Shown here piece after piece: positions 1 to 6,117 of a stretch of DNA of 26,118 nt. Position 1 is the stretch's first letter; every line of letters begins with the position of its first letter. The position numbers were made by a program, and so were the translations under genes. The notes beneath the pieces were generated by a model. That model ran no database searches. It saw only the letters and a program-made list of their open reading frames with translations, and was not told the DNA's origin. The stretch comes from JAKEHA01 sp035687255 (GTDB taxonomy: Bacteria; Krumholzibacteriota; Krumholzibacteriia; WVZY01; JAKEHA01), in contig DASRYI010000047.1 of assembly GCA_035687255.1 (NCBI GenBank), positions 1 to 26,118 of the forward strand, read 5' to 3'.

Positions 1-320
1 AGATGCCGCGCACCATGGACGAACTGGTATCGCTTCCCGGAGTGGGACGAAAAACCGCCAATGTCATTCTGGGCAATGTCTACAAGGTGCCGGGTATTGT
101 GGTGGACACGCACATGCTGCGCATCGCGAAGCGCATGGGCCTCACGGTGGAAACCGACGCCGAAAAAGTGGAGCGCGATGTGATGGCCATTCTCCCGGAC
201 AGCGAGTGGATCAATTTTTCGCACCTGATTCCGTGGCACGGCCGCCGCTGCTGCACCGCGCGCAATCCCAACTGTGTGGAATGTCCGGTGGCCAATGATT
301 GCCCCAAACTGATCGAGTGA
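1..320 (+). CDS. nth: endonuclease III, C-terminal half (5' end outside window)
   Basis: DNA glycosylase/AP lyase of base excision repair, acting on oxidised pyrimidines. The visible ~105 residues are about half of the usual ~210. Counting from the Met codon at 3, the helix-hairpin-helix LPGVGRKTAN holds the catalytic Lys17, and VDTH holds catalytic Asp35. Their 18-residue spacing equals that of E. coli Lys120/Asp138. The C-terminus has the complete [4Fe-4S] loop C84-x6-C91-x2-C94-x5-C100. The codon frame is open to the window edge, so the Met at 3 is probably internal and the true start lies upstream. The next gene begins 2 bases after the stop, which suggests co-transcription. Family assignment is firm. 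Confidence 0.95.
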   Translation, partial: MPRTMDELVSLPGVGRKTANVILGNVYKVPGIVVDTHMLRIAKRMGLTVETDAEKVERDVMAILPDSEWINFSHLIPWHGRRCCTARNPNCVECPVANDCPKLIE

Positions 321-322
321 AC

Positions 323-982
323 ATGGACGATACCCCTCGCAGCGACCGCACGCGCGTCCGGCGCGAACCGAATCGTGGCCAGTACGGCCGCGCCGTTATC
401 GACTCCATTCTCGACGCCGGCATGATTGCGCACGTCGGTTTTGTCGCCGCCGATGGACAGCCGCTGGTGATTCCGATGCTGTACGTGCGCGACGGCGACC
501 GCCTGTTGATCCATGGCTCGTCGGCCGGCCGTCTGCTGACCACGCTCGGCGAGGGCATCGACATCTGCTTCACGGTGACGATTGCGGACGGCCTGGTGGT
601 GGCGCGATCGGCGTTCAACAGTTCGCTCAACTACCGCTCGGTGGTGGCGCTGGGCCGAGCGCGCGTCGTCCGCGAGGCGTCCGCCAAGTGGGACGCGCTG
701 CGCCGCTTCACCGACGGACTCATCCCCGGGCGCTGGGACGATTGCCGCCAGCCCACCGAGCAGGAACTCAAGGCGACCTGGATCCTGGAGATGCCCATCG
801 ACGAAGCCTCGGCCAAGATTCGCACCGGCGGTCCCAACGACGACGAGGGCGACCTGGCGACGCGCTTCTGGGCGGGCGTGATTCCGTTCAGCAAAGAAAC
901 GCTGCCGCCGGTCGCGCACGAAAAGCTGCTCGACGACATTCCCCTTCCGGACTATCTGCGAACCTGGAAGAAAGAAGCCTGA
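323..982 (+). CDS. PNPOx-fold FMN-binding flavoprotein (NimA-like)
   Basis: 219 residues, related to the pyridoxamine 5'-phosphate oxidase-like split-barrel family that includes nitroimidazole reductase NimA and other flavin-nucleotide-binding proteins. A short charged N-terminus is followed by the barrel opening (GYGR-like GQYGRAVID, then IAHVGFV), the strand PLVIPMLYVRDGDRLLIHGS, and the segment LNYRSVVALGRARVV that is typical of this family. Members bind FMN or sometimes haem or F420; the actual reaction cannot be read from sequence. I chose ATG 323, directly after the nth stop, over an in-frame ATG at 299 that would overlap nth and add eight unconserved residues. There is no strong Shine-Dalgarno, so translation is probably coupled to nth. 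The stop abuts the convergent neighbour's stop with no spacer. Confidence 0.85.
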   Translation: MDDTPRSDRTRVRREPNRGQYGRAVIDSILDAGMIAHVGFVAADGQPLVIPMLYVRDGDRLLIHGSSAGRLLTTLGEGIDICFTVTIADGLVVARSAFNSSLNYRSVVALGRARVVREASAKWDALRRFTDGLIPGRWDDCRQPTEQELKATWILEMPIDEASAKIRTGGPNDDEGDLATRFWAGVIPFSKETLPPVAHEKLLDDIPLPDYLRTWKKEA

Positions 983-2266
983 CTACATGTGCATGCCGTC
1001 CGCGCCGGTATTCCAGCGCAGGCGCATGAAAACGTGCAGAGAAACCGGCGTGTCGCCGTACGCCGGTTGCAGGCTCGCCGGCACGACGTAGAAGGTGAGA
1101 TCCCCGCCCATTCCCAGTCCCCCGAACATGGTTCCGGAGTGAAAGTACCCCATGGTGAGCGCGGTGACATTCGCCGTTGGATGCGGACCCGGTCCCTGCG
1201 GTTGTGTGCGCGTCAGCAGCAGCTCCTGGTCTTTCTCCACCCATTCGAAGCGCGAGAAGACAGCGTGCTGCCGTGCCAGCTGATGCGCGTATTCGGCGAG
1301 AAATGAATTGCTGATACCCTGCTCCTCGTCGTTGCGCCCCCACACCAGCGTGACGGCCATGGGTCCGTCGCCGGTCGCGCCGTAGTGGAGCGACGCGGTG
1401 GTGCGCTTGACGTCGCCGGGCTCGTCGGCGTGAACATCGTGCAGGTCGCCGTACGACGCCTGCGCGGACCATCCGCGCGGCAACGCAACACTCACGCGTC
1501 CCGAGTAGGAATCCATCGCCCCCCAGTCAATGTCCCAGCGCTGCTCGTCGGACTCGCGTCCGTGGAACGCGGACCCGTCCACCGACAGCCAGTTCCATCC
1601 CGCCCCGACACTGGCAACGTTGTCGCTGATGTGGGTTGCATCCTGCCAGTGGTGTCCCAGGGGCGCGGCCGGGTTGTCGCCGGCTGAGGCCCGGTGCATG
1701 AACGTGGTCGGTCCCAGCGCGGGCTCCCCCACCGGCGCGTACTGCAACCACACGCCGGCGCGCGGCGCAATCGACGCGCGATAGGTGGCGGAAATGTTCA
1801 TGAAGAAATCGTGGGGATGCTGGTAGTCGACCAGCGGTGCGCCATCAAACGTTTCGCCGGTCTGGAACAGCTGCGGTGAGCCCGGATCGTCGAACGTGGC
1901 GGGCTCGAGCGAATTCATCAGCATGAAACTCACGCGCCCCGGACCGAGATCGTGATGCGCCATTTCCATGAACCAGTTGGTGGACTCGAAGCCCTGATCG
2001 CCGCGCCCTCCGCCCTGGTGGTTGTAGCCAAAGCGCACCACGCCCATTGACATGAAGCCCCACCCGGGCATGCGCATACTTCCCATCGGGTCGACGGGCA
2101 CCATGCCGGTCATGCGGCGCATATCGGAATTGAACAACCGGCGTGCATAGGGATCGCGCACGGGAGCGCGCATGGAATGCATGGCTTGCATGTCGTGCTG
2201 GGCCCCGGCCCGCGATGCGCACATCAGGCACAGCGCGGCGACGAGAGTGGCGCGACGAAGGATCAC
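983..2266 (-). CDS. exported Met/His-rich protein, predicted outer-membrane beta-barrel
   Basis: 427 residues with a signal peptide (LVAALCLMCASRAGA, cleavage near residue 22). The mature N-terminus is rich in Met and His: QHDMQAMHSM, then a further Met-dense stretch to about residue 75. The rest alternates polar and aromatic residues with many Gly/Trp/Tyr, like an outer-membrane barrel, and ends in strands with aromatic termini. I do not recognise a named family. Met/His clusters of this kind are common in copper-handling exported proteins, so a metal role is a reasonable inference but not shown. The start is GTG, overlapping the anti-sigma stop by 4 bases (GTGA), so it is translationally coupled as third gene of the sigma/anti-sigma operon. 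It is therefore probably both part of, and controlled by, that envelope-sensing system. Confidence 0.8.
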   Translation of the reverse strand: MILRRATLVAALCLMCASRAGAQHDMQAMHSMRAPVRDPYARRLFNSDMRRMTGMVPVDPMGSMRMPGWGFMSMGVVRFGYNHQGGGRGDQGFESTNWFMEMAHHDLGPGRVSFMLMNSLEPATFDDPGSPQLFQTGETFDGAPLVDYQHPHDFFMNISATYRASIAPRAGVWLQYAPVGEPALGPTTFMHRASAGDNPAAPLGHHWQDATHISDNVASVGAGWNWLSVDGSAFHGRESDEQRWDIDWGAMDSYSGRVSVALPRGWSAQASYGDLHDVHADEPGDVKRTTASLHYGATGDGPMAVTLVWGRNDEEQGISNSFLAEYAHQLARQHAVFSRFEWVEKDQELLLTRTQPQGPGPHPTANVTALTMGYFHSGTMFGGLGMGGDLTFYVVPASLQPAYGDTPVSLHVFMRLRWNTGADGMHM

Positions 2267-2829
2267 GACTGGCGGATGTAGCGAAGTGTAATGACGCCCG
2301 TCGATGCGAGCACGATCATGGTGAGCGCCACGTAGATGGCGGTCAACGTGTAGGCGTCGCCGCCCGAGAGGTGGAGCAGGAATTCCGAGATGTCACGCGT
2401 CAGCGCTTCAAATCGCCCCGACGACACATACGCGAACACGTCCGCGATGGTGCTGCGGAAGCGAAGCGCGAAGAGCGCGCTCCAGATCACGAGAATGATG
2501 GCCACCCCGGCCGGGCTCATCATGGTGCGGAACACGGCCACCAGGCGCGGATGGGCAAAGTACGAGCGGGCCGCCGCAACAACGGCCTGGCGCCCGCGCA
2601 GCGCCTCGAAGTCAGGAAGAAAACCGGCCGCGGCCGGAACCTGCGCGCGTCGCGACACCAGCGCGTCTTCCATGCGGGTCGAAAGCTCGAAAGACTCACG
2701 GCACGACGCGCACGACGCCATGTGCGCCGTCAGTTGGTCGCGCTCGACGCCGGACAGCCCGTCCGCGTCGAACCACGCGGCGATCATTGCTTCAAAGCGT
2801 TCGCAATCGGTGTGATGACGATCGTTCAT
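2263..2829 (-). CDS. transmembrane zinc-type anti-sigma factor (zf-HC2)
   Basis: 188 residues. The N-terminal cytoplasmic domain has the anti-sigma zinc-finger signature His36-x3-Cys40-x2-Cys43, with an additional Cys9 upstream. Two hydrophobic segments follow, at about 104-122 and 162-183, with a ~40-residue loop between them that would face the periplasm. Such proteins hold their cognate ECF sigma factor inactive at the membrane until a signal releases it. ATG 2829 is chosen because it overlaps the sigma-factor stop as ATGA; an in-frame extension to 2862 would run back into the sigma gene. The 3' end overlaps the next gene by 4 bases. The ZAS-type motif can be redox- or metal-responsive in relatives; here that is inference. 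Confidence 0.9.
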   Translation of the reverse strand: MNDRHHTDCERFEAMIAAWFDADGLSGVERDQLTAHMASCASCRESFELSTRMEDALVSRRAQVPAAAGFLPDFEALRGRQAVVAAARSYFAHPRLVAVFRTMMSPAGVAIILVIWSALFALRFRSTIADVFAYVSSGRFEALTRDISEFLLHLSGGDAYTLTAIYVALTMIVLASTGVITLRYIRQS

Positions 2830-3401
2830 GACTTGCGCTCGTTGGCGGCACCGGCACGCCACGCGGGCCGGGACAGAATCCGTTTCATCTCCGCCTTGCC
2901 GCGGTGCACGTAGGTCTTCACGGTACCCACCGGAACCCCCATGACCTCGGCGATTTCTTCGTACGACTTCTCCGCCATGTAGCGCAGTTCGATGGCGGTG
3001 CGATACGCCTCATCGAGTTCCGCGAGTGCGGCGCCGACCCATTCGCGCTCGCTGCGCTCGTGCGCGGCGACATCGGCGCCGTTGTGCGCGGGACCGGCGA
3101 GTTCAAGGGCTTCAACATCCACGGTCTCAACGCGACGCTTTGAAGATACATCCAGGGCTTCGCGCCGTGCAATCTGGTAGAGCCAGGTGGAAAATTTCGC
3201 GTCACCGCGAAAGCCGGCGAGTCCCTGGTAGGCTTTCAAGTAGACCATCTGCATCACGTCCTGCACTTCGTCCCGGTCTCCCAGCACCGCGCGTACCGCC
3301 GCGTAGGCCATGGCGTGGTAGCGCTCGATCAGTTCGCGGAAGGCCCTCTCATCGTTAGCTTGCGCCCGCGCGACGAGCTCGGAATCATGGGATTGGGGCA
3401 T
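2826..3401 (-). CDS. ECF-family RNA polymerase sigma factor
   Basis: 191 residues, the normal ECF length. Region 2 spans about 25-90, including the core-binding/-10-recognition helix around DVMQMVYLKAY and FSTWLYQIARR. Region 4 spans about 120-175, with the helix-turn-helix SYEEIAEVMGVPVGTVKTYVHR that reads the -35 element. Residues 91-118 form a poorly conserved linker. The start ATG 3401 is supported by GGAGA nine bases upstream. It is the first gene of a minus-strand operon with the anti-sigma factor (4-base overlap) and the exported Met/His-rich protein, a classic sigma/anti-sigma arrangement. Such sigma factors usually drive their own operon; a candidate promoter is listed separately. 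The ECF subgroup was not assigned. Confidence 0.95.
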   Translation of the reverse strand: MPQSHDSELVARAQANDERAFRELIERYHAMAYAAVRAVLGDRDEVQDVMQMVYLKAYQGLAGFRGDAKFSTWLYQIARREALDVSSKRRVETVDVEALELAGPAHNGADVAAHERSEREWVGAALAELDEAYRTAIELRYMAEKSYEEIAEVMGVPVGTVKTYVHRGKAEMKRILSRPAWRAGAANERKS

Positions 3402-3420
3402 CCGCGCCTGTCTCCATACT

Positions 3421-3452
3421 CTTTCGACCGCCCGGCCCGGGCGGGGGTTTCA
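3421..3452 (-). promoter_or_regulatory. candidate autoregulated ECF promoter of the sigma operon
   Basis: On the minus strand, TGAAAC (3452-3447) resembles an ECF -35 element of the AAC type. It is followed after 18 bases by GTC within GGTCGAAA (3428-3426), resembling an ECF -10. The spacer contains a perfect 7-base inverted repeat, CCGCCCG/CGGGCGG (3428-3434 and 3438-3444). The position, 20-50 bases before the sigma start, is right for autoregulation. The match is short and unconfirmed. Confidence 0.25.
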
Positions 3453-3474
3453 TCTATTTTGCCGCATGCTCGCG

Positions 3475-3660
3475 GGGCCTGTCACCGGCCACCCCGGAAC
3501 AACTTCGCTCCGCTCGTTGCCGGGGTCCCCGTCCGGTGCCACCCGCTCGCACGCCTGTACCCGGACGCCGGAGCGAGCACGCCGGGGAGCCCGGGTCGCC
3601 CACCGAAAGATTCTTGAAACCACCCGGCCCGGGCCCCGGTCAAAGGGGGTGAGTCGGGCG
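3475..3660. other. hairpin-rich non-coding stretch within the 3402-3719 gap
   Basis: The 318-base gap between the divergent sigma operon and the DUF6249-like gene contains several inverted repeats. CACCGG (3483-3488) pairs with CCGGTG (3533-3538) around CCCCGG (3492-3497)/CCGGGG (3520-3525). GTCCGG (3531-3536) pairs with CCGGAC (3561-3566) and crosses GCTCGC (3545-3550)/GCGAGC (3573-3578). Near 3650 there is a 5-base GGCGG/CCGCC hairpin. Open frames through here have no conserved features and I regard them as spurious. The stretch could be a structured leader, a small RNA or DNA-level operators. Confidence 0.4.
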
Positions 3661-3719
3661 GAACCCGCCGGACACAGGATACCAGCAGCGAAAAGCCAGC
3701 CGCGAAAGGAAACCGAGTC

Positions 3720-4130
3720 ATGCCGTACTTCAGCTTCATTGACGCCGATACCGTCGCCCTGTCCATTCCCATTCTTGCCGTGTGCGGTGGCGTGTTGATC
3801 GCGATCACCGCCATCGTCGTAAACGGCCGCAAGAAGGAGCAGGAACATCGCGAACGCCTGGTCGCCATGGAAAAGGGCATCATTCCCGCGTCGCCGGCTC
3901 CGGAAGCCGAAAAGCCCCGCTATTCCAGCCGTCGCGCCAACGGGCTGGTGATGACCGGCATCGGTTTCGCCCTCACCATCGCCATGTCGGTGGCCGACGG
4001 AATCGACTCGGGTGTCTGGGGACTGATTCCCCTGTTCATCGGCATCGGCCTGCTGATCGCGGGATCAATTGACAAGCGTGAGTACGAATCACGCCAGCGC
4101 GCCGAGCGCGAGCAGGCGGGTCGCCAGTAA
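3720..4130 (+). CDS. small membrane protein, DUF6249-like
   Basis: 136 residues with three hydrophobic segments at about 12-34, 75-93 and 100-118. Between the first and second is a cytoplasmic-type stretch, NGRKKEQEHRERLVAMEKGI, which resembles the 'ERxxAMEKGI' signature of DUF6249 family membrane proteins. The C-terminal tail is charged (REYESRQRAEREQ). The function of the family is unknown. In other bacteria such genes often sit near ECF sigma/anti-sigma genes, and here the sigma operon is directly divergent, which is suggestive. The start at 3720 has a good Shine-Dalgarno, AAAGGA, about 8 bases upstream. A GC-rich hairpin follows the stop. Confidence 0.8.
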   Translation: MPYFSFIDADTVALSIPILAVCGGVLIAITAIVVNGRKKEQEHRERLVAMEKGIIPASPAPEAEKPRYSSRRANGLVMTGIGFALTIAMSVADGIDSGVWGLIPLFIGIGLLIAGSIDKREYESRQRAEREQAGRQ

Positions 4131-4139
4131 CTCCACACG

Positions 4140-4193
4140 GCGGGCGCGCGCGGGAGCATCTCATGCTCTCCATGATGCTTTCGCGCCGCCCGC
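4140..4193 (+). terminator. GC-rich nested hairpin between two genes, possible terminator or leader structure
   Basis: The outer stem is GCGGGC (4140-4145) with GCCCGC (4188-4193). It continues as GCGCG (4146-4150) with CGCGC (4182-4186) past one bulged base. An inner hairpin is GAGCAT (4154-4159)/ATGCTC (4163-4168). There is no T-run, so it is not a textbook Rho-independent terminator. It ends only 9 bases before the next start codon, which has no Shine-Dalgarno, so it could also affect translation of that gene. Confidence 0.4.
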
Positions 4194-4202
4194 TTCCCCA
4201 CC

Positions 4203-5153
4203 ATGACACTGCTCAAGAAAGTCATCATCCTTACCGGGTTCATGCTGCTGGTGCCGGTTTCCCTGCTGCTGGCGTACGCCTACTCGCACTCACAGCACGA
4301 GGATCGCGGCTGGCCGATTCGCATCTCTCACGTCACCTATACCCACACCCATCCGCGCGTCGTCATCGATCGCGGGCATCACAACGCGCACACCGCGCGC
4401 GGCAAGTATTATCCGTTTGCGACGCTGCTGCGCATGGACGGATGCAAGGTGAAGAGCGGGCATCGCTCGTTTTCCGCCGGATCGCTGAAGAACACGGATG
4501 TCCTTGTCATCGTGAACGCGTCGGGCGGCGGGCATCCCACCATCGTGGGAATCAACCTCCCCTTCGGAGACGATCATCGTGACCGGCCCGCTTTTTCGTC
4601 GAAGGAGATCGAGGCAGTGCGTGCGTGGGTGGAACAGGGCGGGTCGCTGCTGCTGATCGCGGATCACGCGCCCTACGGCGCCGCCAGCGCGCCGCTGGCC
4701 GCGGCATTCGGTGTGCACATGCACCAGGGTTTCACCGAGATCCCCAACGAGAAATCGGATCCCATGTTGTTCTCGCGCAGCAACGGCCGTCTGCCCGAAG
4801 ATCCGATCACGGCGGGCAGTGATTCCACCTCACGCATTGAACGCGTGTTCACTTTCACGGGACAGTCGCTGGATGGCCCCGCCGACGCCACCATTCTGCT
4901 GGCGCTTCCCGACAGTGCGGTCGAATACATTCCCAACCACAAACATGAGGGCGGCAACATGCAGGAAGAAAAGGCCGGCAACGCGCAGGGACTGGCGTTC
5001 GCGTACGGCAAGGGACGCGTGGTTGTTCTCGGCGAAGCGGCGATGCTCACCGCCCAGGTCTACAAGGACGACCACTTCGGCATGAACACGCCCGGCTGTG
5101 ACAACCAGCAGTTCGCACTCAACATCGTGCACTGGCTGACGCACACCATCTAG
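4203..5153 (+). CDS. membrane-anchored DUF4350-like protein (GATase1-like fold)
   Basis: 316 residues with one N-terminal hydrophobic helix (about 6-26) that acts as signal anchor or uncleaved signal, followed by a large extracytoplasmic domain. The alternation of strand-like segments (TDVLVIVNASGG, GSLLLIADHAPYG, GRVVVLGEAAMLT) and the helix EIEAVRAWVEQGG are typical of the DUF4350/glutamine-amidotransferase-like fold used in some membrane-bound sensor or gliding-type complexes. No catalytic Cys of a real amidotransferase is visible, so enzymatic activity is doubtful. Histidine is frequent near the N-terminal part. The start ATG 4203 lacks a Shine-Dalgarno and is the first Met before the hydrophobic helix. 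The family assignment is tentative; the role is unknown. Confidence 0.7.
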   Translation: MTLLKKVIILTGFMLLVPVSLLLAYAYSHSQHEDRGWPIRISHVTYTHTHPRVVIDRGHHNAHTARGKYYPFATLLRMDGCKVKSGHRSFSAGSLKNTDVLVIVNASGGGHPTIVGINLPFGDDHRDRPAFSSKEIEAVRAWVEQGGSLLLIADHAPYGAASAPLAAAFGVHMHQGFTEIPNEKSDPMLFSRSNGRLPEDPITAGSDSTSRIERVFTFTGQSLDGPADATILLALPDSAVEYIPNHKHEGGNMQEEKAGNAQGLAFAYGKGRVVVLGEAAMLTAQVYKDDHFGMNTPGCDNQQFALNIVHWLTHTI

Positions 5154-5164
5154 TCACACCTGTC

Positions 5165-5187
5165 GGGCCCGGTGCCCTCCCCGGCCC
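5165..5187. terminator. possible hairpin terminator between convergent genes
   Basis: Within the 47-base gap between convergent stops, GGGCCCGG (5165-5172) can pair with CCGGCCC (5181-5187) with one bulged C and an 8-base loop. There is no T-run on either strand. The location is right for a shared terminator, but the evidence is only the stem. Confidence 0.3.
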
Positions 5188-5200
5188 ATCGCCACTCCGC

Positions 5201-6043
5201 TCAGGGTTCGGTGGGAACGTCCCGATCCTTGTCACTCGACCCCGATTGATTCAGCACGAACAGTTCGCACGTGTGGTAACGAGACCGCACCTCGTCCGCA
5301 CTCAGAGCCCGCGGGAAAATGGCGACCTCGTCGATCAATCCGCGGTAGTACTGGTATCCTCCGTAGTAGGAGTGATAGACGCCACCCCCGATGCGAATAC
5401 CGGCGCCGAGATACGCCAGGCCATCTGCATACGGCGTCGCCGCCACTTCGTCACCATTCAGATACAGCCGCGCGTACTGCCCGTCGTAGGTACCCACGAT
5501 GTGGTACAGCTTGCTGGGTTCCAAAACCGTGGTCAGCGACGCGTGCAGGCGCAGCGTTCCTCCTTTGGTGCCGATTCCAAAGCCGACGCGTCCGCCGCCA
5601 CCTGAATCCTGGTACCACATGTCGTATCCGTCGACAGTGTTCCAGAAGTTACCGGCGTACTTGACGACCAGTGGATAGAAACTACCGTCACTCGCGAGCG
5701 CATGCTTCGGACTCATCCATACTTCTACGGTGACATTGTCCGGTTGCAGGCTCGTAGACGCGGGAACCTGTGCGTACTCGTTGCCTTCAAACATGATGGC
5801 GTTGTCATCGCATCCTTTTCGGTATTCCTCGGTACCTACAAACGACACCGGGCGGTGATACTTGCTCTCGTCGATCAGGTCGTTGTTGAAGTTCATCAGC
5901 AGAAGTGCGTCGTCGTTCGATGTGAGCACGCTCTGACTCGAGAGCGTTTGCGGACTTGTAAGCGGGACTGAATCCTTGCTGCACGCCAGCCCGAACACCA
6001 GCAGGGACATTGTCGCAACCGAGAGCTTCGTGAGAGTGGTCAT
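5201..6043 (-). CDS. LamG (concanavalin A-like) domain lipoprotein
   Basis: 280 residues. The signal sequence ends in FGLAC with the lipidation candidate Cys21 followed by Ser, so outer-membrane sorting is expected rather than inner-membrane retention. After a ~25-residue Ser/Thr-rich linker comes one LamG/Laminin_G_3-type jelly-roll domain (about 45-255): a strand LLMNFNNDLIDES, then NVTVEVWMSP, then YHIVGTYDGQYARLYLNGDEV, and finally GLIDEVAIFPRALSADEVRSRY, which is the diagnostic C-terminal pattern. Such domains bind carbohydrate or protein ligands at the cell surface. The start is supported by GGAGG 7 bases upstream and a -10 box at 6086-6081. It is convergent with the DUF4350-like gene and lies 74 bases after the hydrolase gene, with its own promoter. 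Confidence 0.9.
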   Translation of the reverse strand: MTTLTKLSVATMSLLVFGLACSKDSVPLTSPQTLSSQSVLTSNDDALLLMNFNNDLIDESKYHRPVSFVGTEEYRKGCDDNAIMFEGNEYAQVPASTSLQPDNVTVEVWMSPKHALASDGSFYPLVVKYAGNFWNTVDGYDMWYQDSGGGGRVGFGIGTKGGTLRLHASLTTVLEPSKLYHIVGTYDGQYARLYLNGDEVAATPYADGLAYLGAGIRIGGGVYHSYYGGYQYYRGLIDEVAIFPRALSADEVRSRYHTCELFVLNQSGSSDKDRDVPTEP

Positions 6044-6080
6044 ACTCGCACCTCCAGCAGGAATGGGGCGGGATGGCGGA

Positions 6081-6086
6081 ATTATA
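6081..6086 (-). promoter_or_regulatory. consensus -10 box of the LamG lipoprotein gene
   Basis: The minus strand reads a perfect TATAAT at 6086-6081, 38 bases before the lipoprotein start, in the 74-base gap after the hydrolase gene. A transcript starting near 6074 would have a leader of about 30 bases carrying the GGAGG site (6055-6051). No convincing -35 hexamer is seen at 16-18 bases. Confidence 0.55.
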
Positions 6087-6117
6087 CACCCCGGCGGAGT
6101 ACTGTTTGGAACCCAAT

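Noticed and set aside
80..919. 279-codon minus-strand frame opposite nth and the PNPOx-fold gene
   Set aside because: It spans two real genes on the other strand and has an Arg/His/Gln-rich nonsense composition.
3466..3798. Open frames on both strands through the gap between sigma operon and DUF6249-like gene
   Set aside because: Arg/Pro/Ser-rich translations with no conserved pattern; they run into real genes in other frames.
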